This document shows positions 45,500-55,900 of a stretch of DNA of 64,000 nt, piece after piece. The stretch comes from Thermococcus sp. SY098. Lineage in GTDB: Archaea; Methanobacteriota_B; Thermococci; Thermococcales; Thermococcaceae. A program made the translations under genes and the position numbers. Where the stretch lies: positions 1,640,760-1,704,759 of the forward strand of contig NZ_CP141821.1 in the NCBI RefSeq assembly GCF_035621495.1. Reading direction: 5' to 3'. The notes below the pieces were generated by a model. It saw only the letters and a program-made list of their open reading frames with translations. It was not told where the DNA came from and searched no databases. Position 1 is the stretch's first letter. Each line of letters begins with the position of its first letter.

Positions 45500-46402
45500 G
45501 TGAAATACAGCAAACTTGCTATTGAAGTCCTTAAGGGGGCGGAGCAGGTAATCTATTATGATCCGGTTTATCACGGCAGAACACTGAAGATATTTGGCAT
45601 TGATAATGATCCAACAAAAATAGTGAAGTACTTGGCAGATAAATACCTTGAAAAGGATTATGGAATAGTAATCTTTGATACTACAGGTGATTACCCAAAG
45701 GAAGGCTTTGAGAGCATAATAAAAATTAAAGATGGAAAACCCACTGGTCTTGACCCAATAAAAATGGCTAAGGAAGGAATAATAGACGATCCATATACGG
45801 CGGTAACAATAGTTCAAACAATCTATGAGCTGGACAGGAGTCTAACGGAAAAGCTTTATGCTGATGTTCTGTTTGGCAAAATTGAAAGCGTCCCTCAGGC
45901 AGCTTCATCTGAAGAGAAATATGCAGAGGTTATTAAAGAAAGTTATACCTCTCTTGATGAGGCTTTCTTTCAGGGAAGCACTCCCAATTTTGGAAATTCC
46001 ATTCTTGTGGATCTCAGTGATGCACACAGCATCACAATTGTTGGCATGGCGTTTCTCATTGTTGCGGCAGTTGTGCGGAAAAGGAGGCACATTTTCATAG
46101 GTCTGGATGACGCGGCGGTGCTAAGCTATACTCCAGCCGGAAGCGCTGCTATCCCCCTTCTAACTCAGCCAATGAGAGGAAGGGTAACGGCACTGGCAAC
46201 AAGATATACGGTTGAGTCAATCCTCAACATCTCAGGGCCAACACTTGTGCTGTATACTGATCCTGACATACAAAGCTTGATTTATGAGTCAAATGGCGTT
46301 CCTCCAGGGGCTATGAGAAAGAGGGTACTTAAAGGAGAAGGGGCTTTTATCTGGAGAACTCCAGAGACCATAAATGTCGAAGAAGGTGAGCTTCTGATTT
46401 AA
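45500..46402 (+). CDS. Degenerate HerA/VirB4-like protein without P-loop
   Basis: A 300-residue protein; GTG 45500 (MKYSKLAIEVLKGAEQ) is chosen because GGTGGT lies upstream. Where a HerA-type ATPase would have Walker A it reads FGIDNDPTKIVKYL, with no Gly-Lys-Ser/Thr. Strand-like segments follow at the expected places (GIVIFDTTGDY and RHIFIGLDDAAVLS, the latter like a Walker B). The similarity is a personal pattern match, not a search result. TATA-like CCGTTTATACA gives it its own promoter. Function unknown; seems cytoplasmic. Confidence 0.72.
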   Translation: MKYSKLAIEVLKGAEQVIYYDPVYHGRTLKIFGIDNDPTKIVKYLADKYLEKDYGIVIFDTTGDYPKEGFESIIKIKDGKPTGLDPIKMAKEGIIDDPYTAVTIVQTIYELDRSLTEKLYADVLFGKIESVPQAASSEEKYAEVIKESYTSLDEAFFQGSTPNFGNSILVDLSDAHSITIVGMAFLIVAAVVRKRRHIFIGLDDAAVLSYTPAGSAAIPLLTQPMRGRVTALATRYTVESILNISGPTLVLYTDPDIQSLIYESNGVPPGAMRKRVLKGEGAFIWRTPETINVEEGELLI

Positions 46403-46466
46403 TTTTTCTTTTTTTCTTTTCTTGCCGAATTTCAAAGAGGAAAATACTAAAATAAAGTACAAGAGG

Positions 46467-47579
46467 TCAGAACAAGGCGCCATATTTATAGAAGATGTGA
46501 CATGTTCCCTCATATGAAACCATACATGGCCCAACTGGATTCCTTGGAGTACAAGTCTTTCCGAAATGAGGACAGTCGGGAGGTAGTGCCAATCCCCTGA
46601 GTATAACTCCGCAAAGGCATCCCTTCTCCAAGTCAGGCAGCTTAGGAACTTCGGCGTCATAATAGCTTCTTATCTCCAGGTTTCTGTATTCGTCTTTAAG
46701 CTCAAGCCCGCTCTTTGGAATCACTCCTAAAGCTCTCCATTTTGCATCAACGACTTTAAAGAACTTGTTTATCAGCTTCTGAGCCTCAACATTTCCCTCA
46801 TATTTTACGACTCTTGTATATTCGTTCTCTATTTTTACCTCTCCTCTCCTTATCATTCTCAGGAGCATTAAGATTCCTATCAGCACATCAACGGGTTCAA
46901 AGCCAGCAATAACTTGGGGGATTCCATACTCTGTTGTGATGTACTCCCAGCCTTTGACACCTATTATTGTAGATACATGTCCTGGATCAATTAATCCGTC
47001 AAAGGCTGTACCTTGTCTAACTAACACTTCAACAGCGGGAGGTGTTAATCGGTGGACGGAATAAATCTTAAAGTTCTCCACATCTTCTTCGACGACTGCA
47101 TTAAGCATTCCAGCAGCTGGAGCAGTTGTGGTCTCAAAACCCGGAGAGAAATGAACAACCAACCTGTCTGGATTGTTTTTGGCAATCTTATACGCATCAT
47201 AAATTGAATAGACTATTCTGACGTCATATCCCTCACTTCTTAAGTCGGCAAAACTTCCTCTTGGCGTGGGGATTTTATACATGTCACCAAATGTCGTTAG
47301 AATTATTCTCTCCCCTTCTTCATATGCTTTCCTCATTATCTCCTGCATTTTCACAATATCCTCAACGGGGGTTATGCAGACAGGACAGCCAGGCCCGCTG
47401 ACGATTTTAACGTTTTCTGGCAAAAGTGAGCGGATTCCGCTCCTTGTTACCGTATCTTCATGGGTTCCGCAGACGTGCATGATTTTAACTACCCTTCCTA
47501 TTTTTTCAGCCTCCCTATGAATGAGCCTTGTTATCTTTTGAGCGAATTCTTTGTCTCTAAAAACGCTAAAGGCTTCCAT
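46467..47579 (-). CDS. hypD: Hydrogenase maturation protein HypD
   Basis: A 370-residue protein; ATG 47579 (MEAFSVFRDKEFAQ) fits the GGAGG site best. Conserved family segments are IMHVCGTHEDTV, SGPGCPVCITPVED and FSPGFETTTAP. The C-terminal CLCGVILRGLALPPDCPHFG and GPCMVSYEGTC carry the cysteines for the [4Fe-4S] cluster. HypD, with HypC, assembles the Fe(CN)2CO part of NiFe hydrogenase active sites in the cytoplasm. It follows hypC by 2 bases in one operon, divergent from the chelatase cluster. Confidence 0.97.
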   Translation of the reverse strand: MEAFSVFRDKEFAQKITRLIHREAEKIGRVVKIMHVCGTHEDTVTRSGIRSLLPENVKIVSGPGCPVCITPVEDIVKMQEIMRKAYEEGERIILTTFGDMYKIPTPRGSFADLRSEGYDVRIVYSIYDAYKIAKNNPDRLVVHFSPGFETTTAPAAGMLNAVVEEDVENFKIYSVHRLTPPAVEVLVRQGTAFDGLIDPGHVSTIIGVKGWEYITTEYGIPQVIAGFEPVDVLIGILMLLRMIRRGEVKIENEYTRVVKYEGNVEAQKLINKFFKVVDAKWRALGVIPKSGLELKDEYRNLEIRSYYDAEVPKLPDLEKGCLCGVILRGLALPPDCPHFGKTCTPRNPVGPCMVSYEGTCHIFYKYGALF

Positions 47580-47581
47580 CT

Positions 47582-47806
47582 TCATTCCTCCATGGCTTTT
47601 AGAACTTCTTCCCATGCTTGCAGAATTTCTTTTGCGGTTTTATCATCCAGTTTTTCTATTGCAAAGCCCGTGTGCACAATCACATAATCGCCAACTTCAA
47701 CGTTTGGGAGCAAATCTAAACGAGCCTCTCTCTTTACACCACCGAAATCAACGATTGCAACTTTCCCTTTGATTTCAAGAACCTTAGCCGGAACTGCCAG
47801 ACACAT
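47582..47806 (-). CDS. hypC: Hydrogenase maturation chaperone HypC
   Basis: A 74-residue protein starting at ATG 47806 (MCLAVPAKVLEIKGK). The start is fixed by the family: HypC needs the N-terminal Met-Cys (Cys2), which binds the iron centre and the hydrogenase large subunit; an upstream in-frame Met would bury it. An OB-fold (VGDYVIVHTGFAIEKLD) and a C-terminal helix follow. GTGAAAGTT precedes. It transfers the iron centre with HypD. Confidence 0.97.
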   Translation of the reverse strand: MCLAVPAKVLEIKGKVAIVDFGGVKREARLDLLPNVEVGDYVIVHTGFAIEKLDDKTAKEILQAWEEVLKAMEE

Positions 47807-48039
47807 AACTTTCACCCATTTTCTGTTTGGTAAAGGAGTTTATAGATGTTTTTGAAACTTTGTGTTTAAAACCAATAACACCATGTCTGCGAATATTGTT
47901 GGATTCGGTGACAATTCTCCTCTTTCTTTGAACCTTTGGTTAAACACCGTCTGTTTTAAAAAGCGTTAAAAATTGCCATTTTAATTCTCATTTGATAATA
48001 CGAAATCTAAAATCAGTAGCACAAATGGTGGTGAAATTT

Positions 48040-50175
48040 ATGAAGAGTAGCAAAAAAGTTTTGGCTTTGCTTGTGCTGTCAGTTTTAGTTTTTAGCATTT
48101 TCAGTGCTGGCTGTATAAATCAGGGTCATCAGACAGAGACAACAAGCAAGGTTACAGCTAAATCTTCTCCCACCCAAAGCATCCAGGAGCAGAAGCCTGA
48201 AACAACTACAAGCAAAGCCAAATATCCAATAACGCTTACAGACTTTGCTGGGAGAACCGTAACAATAGAAAAGCCACCTGAGAGAGTTATTGTTCTAACA
48301 AGCTACTGGGCTGAAATTTTGTGTATCCTTGGGGTTCAAGATAGGATTGTGGGTATTGGAAAGTACATCCCTTACGATCCATACATTCCAGAAGATGTTA
48401 AAAAGAAGCCTGTTGTTGGAAGCAGCTTCAAAGGGTTGAACTGGGAAACTGTTGCAAGCTTGAATCCGGATTTGATAATCGTGGACTGGTATGGGGGCAA
48501 ATACAAAGACGCTGAGACGATTAAGAAAGCTGAAGAGCTCGGGATACCTGTTATAGCCCTGAGTGCAAAAAGTGTTGAAGATAATATTAAGGTTGTTGAG
48601 ATTTTAGGAAAAGTTTTCGGAAAAGAAGAGAAGGCTGAAGAACTTGCAAGCTGGATGAAGGAAAAGCTGGATGAAGTTAACAAAATAACCAGTCAGATTC
48701 CAGCAGACAAGAAAAAGAACGTTCTTCTTATAAGTGCTCCGAAAGATATAGGTGGTCCAATCACCGTCTATGCAAAGGGAAGCGCATGGGCAAGCATCGT
48801 TGAGCTCGTCGGCGCTCACAACTTGGCTTTTGACAAGAATTTTGACACCCAGTGGCCAAAGCTTGACTTGGAGAAGATAATAGCTTACTGGGGAGACAAA
48901 GCCGATGTTATAATCGTAACCTCCTTCAGCCAGGATAAGCTTGAGAAAGCAGTTAACGACATTAAAAATGATCCCAGATGGAGGGAGATTAAAGCTGTAA
49001 AAGAAGGCCATGTTTATGGCATCTTGGCTGGCTCTAAAGCCTTCTTAGACTGGGGGCCGAGAATAATAGTGGGTGTATATCAGCTGGGCGGATTAATTTA
49101 CCCCGAGTATTATCCAGAGTGGAAGCCAATAGCAAAAGAGCTGCTTGAGACCTTTTATGGGGTTAAATACGAGGCCTCAATAAGTGTCATGGACTCAATG
49201 GGGAGAAAGGTAACCTTCGAGAAAGTTCCAGAGAGGGTAGTTGTCCTGAGCAGTTACTGGGCGGAGGTTATGTACTGCTTGGGAGTTGCAGACAAGATAG
49301 TGGGGATTGATAAGTACACACCATATGATCAGTTTTTGCCCGAAAGCATTAGAGAAAAGCCTAAAGTAGGCTCAACGTACAGCGGTATAAACTGGGAGAC
49401 CGTTGCAAGCCTAAATCCAGAATTGATAATCATGGGGCGATGGAAGGGAAGCTTCACTTCGGGGGAGCAGGATGTTATTGAGAAATCAAAAGAGCTCGGC
49501 TTCAAAGTTCTGGCATTTGGGATTCCTGACTCCAATGTGACAGGAACAAAGATGCCCTACGAAAACATCAGGATAATAAGAGTCCTTGGAAAAGTTTTTG
49601 ACAGAGAGAGAAAAGCCGAAGAGCTTGCAAGCTTCTTGGAGAAGTACTACAACAAAGCTTTGGACATAGCAAGCAAGATACCACCAGATAAGAAGAAAAA
49701 CGTTTTGATAGTCTATGGCTCATCGATAGCTGGGAAGTATGCTACTGGAGCGATAAGCATATCTTATAAGGGCTCAGCATATGCTGAAACCGCTGAGCTC
49801 ATTGGAGCGCACAATGTTGCATTCGACTACAACTTCTCAACTCAGTATCCAAAGCTCGACCTGGAGAAGCTCATAGCGTACTTTGGAGATAAGACAGATG
49901 TTCTGATAGTGGTTGACTGGGATGCAGAAAGGCTCAATGAAGCTGTGGAAAAGATAAAGAGCGATCCAGCATGGCAGGAAATCAAAGCTGTCAAAGAAGG
50001 GAACGTCGTTGGAATATTGGTGAGCTCATGGAGAAAAGACGCTGTAGCGTTATATGGGCCGAGATTCATCACCGGAATCTATGCCTTTGGACACGCAATT
50101 TACCCAGAATATTACCCAGACTGGAAGCCGATATACAAAGAGCTCCTCAAGAGGTTCTACGGCATGGAGGGCTGA
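48040..50175 (+). CDS. Lipoprotein with two tandem TroA/BtuF-like substrate-binding domains
   Basis: A 711-residue secreted lipoprotein starting at ATG 48040 (MKSSKKVLALLVLSVLVF) after GGTGGTGAAA. A signal sequence ends in the lipobox SAGC with Cys25, then a Thr/Ser-rich linker. Two homologous binding domains follow, residues about 62-376 and 377-711. Each has ERVIVLTSYWAE/ERVVVLSSYWAE, GIGKY/GIDKY, NWETVASLNPDLII-type segments and a PEYYPEWKP tail. Class III binding proteins of this kind capture cobalamin, heme or Fe/Ni chelates. It heads the ABC genes and chelatase; two domains in one chain are unusual. Confidence 0.9.
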   Translation: MKSSKKVLALLVLSVLVFSIFSAGCINQGHQTETTSKVTAKSSPTQSIQEQKPETTTSKAKYPITLTDFAGRTVTIEKPPERVIVLTSYWAEILCILGVQDRIVGIGKYIPYDPYIPEDVKKKPVVGSSFKGLNWETVASLNPDLIIVDWYGGKYKDAETIKKAEELGIPVIALSAKSVEDNIKVVEILGKVFGKEEKAEELASWMKEKLDEVNKITSQIPADKKKNVLLISAPKDIGGPITVYAKGSAWASIVELVGAHNLAFDKNFDTQWPKLDLEKIIAYWGDKADVIIVTSFSQDKLEKAVNDIKNDPRWREIKAVKEGHVYGILAGSKAFLDWGPRIIVGVYQLGGLIYPEYYPEWKPIAKELLETFYGVKYEASISVMDSMGRKVTFEKVPERVVVLSSYWAEVMYCLGVADKIVGIDKYTPYDQFLPESIREKPKVGSTYSGINWETVASLNPELIIMGRWKGSFTSGEQDVIEKSKELGFKVLAFGIPDSNVTGTKMPYENIRIIRVLGKVFDRERKAEELASFLEKYYNKALDIASKIPPDKKKNVLIVYGSSIAGKYATGAISISYKGSAYAETAELIGAHNVAFDYNFSTQYPKLDLEKLIAYFGDKTDVLIVVDWDAERLNEAVEKIKSDPAWQEIKAVKEGNVVGILVSSWRKDAVALYGPRFITGIYAFGHAIYPEYYPDWKPIYKELLKRFYGMEG

Positions 50176-50177
50176 TT

Positions 50178-51224
50178 ATGAAAAGGCTCCTCTTCCTTTT
50201 TCTTTTAGTTTCCCCAATTTTTGCGTTCTTCATAAGCTTATGCATTGGGGCTTATCATATTCCTCTCTCTGCCATCGTGGATATGGTGGTATTAAAGACC
50301 CTTCAGCTCATCTCGGGAATTTTGGCTAAAATAACTTTTGGAAGGATTGATTTCGCTGTTCAAATTCCCTATCCAAGCGTTTATCAGACCATTCTTTTCA
50401 AAATAAGGCTCCCAAGGGTTATCTTGGCGATGATTGTTGGGTCTGCTTTAGCCCTCTCTGGAGCAGTCTTGCAGGCGATATTTAGAAACCCCTTAGTTAA
50501 CAGCTATATCTTAGGAATCTCAGCGGGAGCAGCTTTTGGTGCCGCTTTGGCTATAGGGCTTTCCCTAAGCTTAGGTGTAACTCCCTTGGCATTTGTCTTT
50601 GCTATACTCGCTGTGTTCTTGACAACTTCTCTGGCCAAAATTGGGGGAAGAATAACCCCTGTTTCGCTCGTTCTTGCTGGAGTAATTGTTAATGCATTCT
50701 TTTCAGCCTTGACTTCCCTGTTGAAGTTTTTGATGGAGCATGAAAAGCTGGCGAGCGTTGTTTACTGGCTCATGGGGAGCTTTGCAGATGCTGAGTGGCA
50801 TTCAGTCAAAGTTGCATTCCCTGTAATCTTTCTTGGATGTGCGTTGATTTATATGATGCGCTGGCAGCTGAACGTTCTATCCTTTGGAGAAGAGGCTAAA
50901 ATCGTTGGAGTTGAAACTGAAAAGCTGAAGTTTGCCTTTATCATAATAATCTCCCTCATAACCGCTGTTTCAGTTGCTTTCTGCGGGATAATTGGATGGG
51001 TAGGGTTGATGGTTCCGCACATCGTCAGAATGGCATTCGGGCCAGACCACAAAACACTGATACCCCTAACAATAACTGTGGGAGCTTCATTCATGGTTTT
51101 AGCAGACACACTGGCTCGCTCGGTAACGACCTATGAAATTCCAATTGGTATATTGACGACAATCCTTGGAATTCCATTCTTTGCCTATCTGCTAAGAAAG
51201 ACGGGCGGTGGTTGGAATGCTTGA
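50178..51224 (+). CDS. FecCD/BtuC-type ABC permease
   Basis: A 348-residue protein starting at ATG 50178 (MKRLLFLFLLVSPIFAFF), 2 bases after the binding protein. About ten transmembrane helices and the family segments RLPRVILAMIVGSALALSGA, NPLVNSYILGISAGAAFG and GWVGLMVPHIVRM are those of FecCD/BtuC importers of siderophores, heme and cobalamin. It forms the membrane channel of the importer as a dimer. The substrate is undetermined from sequence. Confidence 0.95.
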   Translation: MKRLLFLFLLVSPIFAFFISLCIGAYHIPLSAIVDMVVLKTLQLISGILAKITFGRIDFAVQIPYPSVYQTILFKIRLPRVILAMIVGSALALSGAVLQAIFRNPLVNSYILGISAGAAFGAALAIGLSLSLGVTPLAFVFAILAVFLTTSLAKIGGRITPVSLVLAGVIVNAFFSALTSLLKFLMEHEKLASVVYWLMGSFADAEWHSVKVAFPVIFLGCALIYMMRWQLNVLSFGEEAKIVGVETEKLKFAFIIIISLITAVSVAFCGIIGWVGLMVPHIVRMAFGPDHKTLIPLTITVGASFMVLADTLARSVTTYEIPIGILTTILGIPFFAYLLRKTGGGWNA

Positions 51225-51987
51225 AGTCAAGGGCTTATCATTCAGCTACGGTGATTTCAGCGTTGAGGATGTCTGCTTTGAGGTGAGAGAAGGCGAGATT
51301 TTAACGCTACTCGGTCCAAATGGTAGCGGGAAAACAACAATTTTAAAGAACATTTACGGGTTGCTGAAGCCAAAGAAAAAGTGCGTCTTTGTGGATGGTA
51401 AAGACTTTCACTCACTCTCTTTAAAGGAAAGGGCTAAGTTAGCTGGTTATGTCCCTCAGTCTCACCACCCTCCTTTCCCCTACACCGTTCTGGACGTCGT
51501 GGTTGTGGGCTTAGCCTCTCAGCTTGGAGTTTTCGAGAGCCCAAGGGAAGAGCACTATCAGAAGGCTTTAGAGAAGCTCAAGCTCATAGGAATGGAGCGC
51601 TTTAAGGATAAGCCCTACACACAGCTGAGCGGAGGTCAGCTGCAGCTTGTCCTCATAGCAAGGGCCCTCGTGCAGGAACCGAAAGTCCTCCTCCTGGATG
51701 AGCCAACCGCTCACTTGGATTTCAAGAACCAGGTAAAAGTGCTTGGAATAGTGAAGAGGTTGGCGAAGGAGGAAAGCATCTCTGCAGTTATGACGCTCCA
51801 TGACCCGAATTTAGCCTCACTTTATTCAGACAGGATTGCCCTTGTTAAAGAAGGCAGAATCAAAGCTCTTGGAAAGCCGAGCCAAATCCTAAGGGAGGAG
51901 GTTCTTGAAGAAGTGTACGGCGTTCCGATATGTATCCTCGAATTCAATGGGTTTAGGCTCATCCTCCCAAAAATGGAGGGGATCTAA
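51217..51987 (+). CDS. ABC transporter ATPase (FepC/BtuD type)
   Basis: A 256-residue protein starting at ATG 51217 (MLEVKGLSFSYGDF) after GGTGGTTGG, overlapping the permease end by 8 bases. Walker A GPNGSGKT is at residues 33-40, signature LSGGQ near 135, Walker B LLLDEPTAHLD near 157, and the switch His in MTLHDPN. It powers the preceding permease and binding protein on the cytoplasmic side. Confidence 0.96.
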   Translation: MLEVKGLSFSYGDFSVEDVCFEVREGEILTLLGPNGSGKTTILKNIYGLLKPKKKCVFVDGKDFHSLSLKERAKLAGYVPQSHHPPFPYTVLDVVVVGLASQLGVFESPREEHYQKALEKLKLIGMERFKDKPYTQLSGGQLQLVLIARALVQEPKVLLLDEPTAHLDFKNQVKVLGIVKRLAKEESISAVMTLHDPNLASLYSDRIALVKEGRIKALGKPSQILREEVLEEVYGVPICILEFNGFRLILPKMEGI

Positions 51988-51989
51988 AG

Positions 51990-52934
51990 GTGGAACTGCT
52001 GATAACTTCAGCTGCAATTGCGTTCAGTTTTCTAAAACGCTCTGTCCCCGGGCTGCTTATTGGAATATTTATAGCTGAGCTTCTAATTGAGAAGGGCATA
52101 GTGGAGAAAGTATCATTCATTAGCAAGCCATTTATCAAGCTCTCAAACCTACCGGCAGAGTGTGCATTAACCTTTGCAACAGCTTTTTTGAACACGAGAG
52201 CCGCTAATGCTATGCTTGTGGACTTTTATAGGGGAGGCAAAATTGGAAAGAGGGAGCTCTACATAGCCTCGCTCATGAACGCTTTCCCTGCAATGGTCAG
52301 GCACTGGAATTCTCTAATTCCCGTTCTCCTGGCCACACTCGGAAAGCTCGGCTTGCTCTACTTTGGAATTCTGGTTTTCATAGGACTAATCCAGACAACG
52401 GTTTTTGCAGTGGCTGGGAAGATTTTGATCAAAAATCCAAGAAAAATGAGCAATCCTCAAAAGCAGATGAGGAAGAAAAAGCCCTTTAAGGATGTTCTGA
52501 AGAACGCTTTGGCAAAAACAAAGAAAACTTCAATCCCAATTCTGAAGACTATGGTTATAGTGACCTACATAACGGCTCTGCTCATAGCGGTTGGATTTTT
52601 CAATCATCTAAGTGACCTTGTGAGGAACTTTGCAGAGTTCTTACCATTTTCGCCAGAGGAGCTGAGTGTGGCCCTAAGTGCAATGGCTGGTAGCGTAGCA
52701 GCGTATACCCTTGGTGCAAACCTGTTAAAAGCTGGTTTAATAAGCGAAAAAGCTCTAATAAGGGCTCTTCTTCTCGGTTCGATTTTCGCAAATATAACCT
52801 TCCTGAGGGTGTTGGTTCCCTATTATGTCGGCCTTTATGGTCCAAGAGATGGAACAAAGCTCATGCTCATCTCAATGACAACGAGGAGCGTGATTATATT
52901 GTGTATTATCGCCGCTATGGGGGTGGTGCTGTGA
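51990..52934 (+). CDS. Gate-domain (nucleoside-recognition-like) membrane protein 1
   Basis: A 314-residue protein starting at GTG 51990 (MELLITSAAIAFSFLK), 2 bases after the ATPase. About eight transmembrane helices arranged as two Gate-like halves; conserved parts include NTRAANAMLVDFYRGGKIG and SVAAYTLGANLLKAGLISE. It is a paralog of the protein at 58586-59500, which closes the cluster. Gate-domain proteins include Fe(II) transporter FeoB channels and nucleoside transporters, so metal or tetrapyrrole movement across the membrane is plausible. Confidence 0.85.
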   Translation: MELLITSAAIAFSFLKRSVPGLLIGIFIAELLIEKGIVEKVSFISKPFIKLSNLPAECALTFATAFLNTRAANAMLVDFYRGGKIGKRELYIASLMNAFPAMVRHWNSLIPVLLATLGKLGLLYFGILVFIGLIQTTVFAVAGKILIKNPRKMSNPQKQMRKKKPFKDVLKNALAKTKKTSIPILKTMVIVTYITALLIAVGFFNHLSDLVRNFAEFLPFSPEELSVALSAMAGSVAAYTLGANLLKAGLISEKALIRALLLGSIFANITFLRVLVPYYVGLYGPRDGTKLMLISMTTRSVIILCIIAAMGVVL

Positions 52935-55900
52935 TATGTTTGATCATAGGTTATGGGGCAAGGGCATTGCCTTTGCTTCAGGAAATCCTTAGAGAAGAAA
53001 GAATAGAGGGCATTGTGCTCACTGACCAGAACTGTGAGAGGGAGCTGGATAAGGTAGAGAGGGCTGAGGTAATCTTCATCTACGCCCATGAGCTTCCTGA
53101 AATAGTGGAGGAGAAAATTAGAGAGAGCAAAGCTAAAGTCATCGCATGTGCAGGACTGGAAAGCCTGACCAACGTTCCAGAGGAAATCCTAATCAAAGCG
53201 AAGACATATTATGTCCTTGGAGGCGAGAAGAATCTTAGAAATCTGATCAGATTTTTGGCAAGCTTAACTGGGGAGGCAATTGAATACGAAGAACCGGAAG
53301 AAGTTCCCATGCACGGCGTCTATCACCCCGAGCTCGGTCTCTTTGAAAGTCTTGATGAATACCTGGAGGTTTACAAAAGGAGGCCCCTAATTGGAGTTCT
53401 CTTCTGGAGGAGTGCCTGGCTTTATAAGGAATTTAAACCAATTGGAGAGCTCATCAAAGCCCTTGAAGAAGAGGGCTTCGGTGTAATTCCAGTGTTTACC
53501 TATGGGAAAGACTCGACGACAGGACTTGGGAGAGAGAAGAGCGAGGCCCTTGAGGAGTTCTTCATGAAGGGTGGGAAGCCAATTATAGATGCCCTCGTGA
53601 GCCTAATCTCCTTCGGCACGGTCGATTTAAAGAATCTGGAAAAGCTCAACGTTCCAGTTTTTGCTCCGATAAGATCTTACTACCAGTCCCTTGAAGAGTG
53701 GGAGAAGAGCGAACAAGGCGTTGACTATATGACTCAGGTTTATGGAGTGATAATTCCAGAAGTTGCGGGAACAATTGAGCCAATTTTCATAGCTGGGACC
53801 AGAAATATTGAAGGCTACAAGGTTGGAGAACCTTACGAAGAGCACATGAAATATTTAGCCAAAAGAGTAAAGAAGTGGATCGAGCTCAGGAAGAAGCCAA
53901 AAAGCGAAGTTAAAATTGCTATAGTCCTAATAAATCCTCCATGTAAAGGGCTTGAGGCGAACATCGGCGTTGGACTTGGTTTAGATGTTCCGGAGAGCAT
54001 CGTTAGACTTCTGCACAGGCTTAAAGAGGAAGGCTACTACGTTGGCGAAGATTTGCCAAAGAATGGAGAGGAGCTTATAAAGTTGATTCTGGAGAAAAAA
54101 GCGATAAGCGAGTTCAGATGGACAAGCGTTGAGGAAATAGTCAAAAGCGGCGGAGCGGTTGACTTTGTAGGCTTGGAGGAGTATCTGGAGTGGTTCAACG
54201 AGCTTCCGGAGGACTTGAGGGAGAGAATCATCAAGGACTGGGGAAAGCCAGAGGATGTCTTAGCCGGGAAAGTGGACAAAGCATTGGTTGGGATGGTCTA
54301 CGAAGGGAGATTTGTCGTTCCCGGGATATGCTTTGGAAACGTCTTCATAACCCCTCAGCCAAAGTTTGGCTGTGCTGGAGCGAGGTGCGACGGAAAGGTT
54401 TGTAGAATTCTGCACGATCCAACGATAGTCCCACCGCACCAGTGGTGGGCTGTTTACAGGTGGATAACGAGGAAATTCATGGCTGATGTAATGATACACT
54501 TCGGAACCCACGGCTACCTTGAGTTTAGGCCAGGAAAAGGCGTTGGGCTTTCTCCTTCATGTGTTCCTGAGGCAAGCTTAGATGACGTTCCGCACTTATA
54601 CGTTTATGCAGTCTCCAACCCAATGGAAGGTGTTATTGCTAAGAGAAGAGGTTACGCAACGTTGATAGACCACGTGTATCCCCCAATGGGGATGGCAGAG
54701 GTTTTGGATGATTTGGATTCCCTCCTAACCCAGTATGCGAAGGCAAAGAGCCTGGGGGATGAAGCGAGGAGGAAGAAAATTTATGAGCAGATTCTGGAGA
54801 AAGCTAAGGAAAACAAGCTGAGAATAGCAAATCCAGAAGATGAGGAGCAGACGATAGAGGAAGTACATCGCTATATTGAGCTGATGAGGAATTCTCAAAT
54901 AAACCTCGGCCTTCACGTCTTTGGACATCCACCAAAAGAGCCCGAGACATTGGCGGAATACGTTGCCACTGCGATGGCATACGATTCCTACGCTTCCCCT
55001 TCGATTAGAAGGGTTATAGCTGAAGCAATAGGCCTGGACTATAACGAGATAAGAAAGAACCCCTTGGGAACCACAAACGGCTTCACGAACAGAGAACTGC
55101 TGGAGATCTTCCACAAGATAGCGGTTAAAAGCTTAGAGCGTCTGCTTAGGGGAGAAAGCTTTGAAGTTGTCGAAGAAGAGATTGGAAAGTTCGGATTCAA
55201 AGTTAAGGAGAGAGAAAAGCTTGAAGAAACGTTTGGAAAAGCCCTTGAAGTTGCCAAAAAGATAGCTGAATGTGAAAAAGAATACGACGGCTTCTTGAAG
55301 GGACTGAAGGGAGAATACGTTGAACCCGGCCCCTCGGGCGCGATAACGAGAGGGAAGTTCGAGATTTTACCGACGGGGAGGAACTTCTATGCCGTCGACC
55401 CAAGGACTCTACCGACCAAAGCGGCATGGCAGATAGGGGTTGAAACTGCTGAAAAACTTTTGAAAGCTTACAAAGAAAAGCACGGGAGATATCCGGAGAG
55501 TGTTGGGCAAGTTCTCTGGAGCATAGACGGTTATAAAGCGGATGGGGAGCAGATAGCTCAAATCCTCTATTTGATTGGAGTTAGGCCGGTTTGGAAAGGA
55601 GATGTAGTTGCTGGACTCGAAGTAATTCCCTTAGAAGAGCTCGGAAGACCAAGGATTGATGTTCTGGTCAGAATAAGCGGAATCGTGAGGGATACCTTGC
55701 CAAACTACATCTACCTAATTGACGAGGCCATAGAGAAAGTTGTCATGCTGGACGAGCCCCCGGAGATGAACTACATCAAAAAGCACTACATTGAGCACAT
55801 TAAAAAGCTCATTGAGCTCGGAAAGAGCTTTGAGGAAGCGCAGAGGTTTGCGAGGTTTAGAGTCTTTTCAGCCCCACCTGGTGCCTACGGTGCCGGAGTG

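Noticed and set aside
45482-45817. 111-codon frame opposite the HerA-like gene
   Set aside because: Cys/Tyr/Phe-rich composition and position opposite a good gene mark it as a shadow.
47816-48039. Cobalamin riboswitch ahead of the chelatase cluster
   Set aside because: No B12-box-like sequence or large conserved hairpin set is visible; only an AT-rich promoter region is seen.
49971-50177. N-terminal extension of the ABC permease
   Set aside because: It would overlap the end of the binding-protein gene by about 200 bases; the normal signal-type start at 50178 sits directly after that gene's stop.
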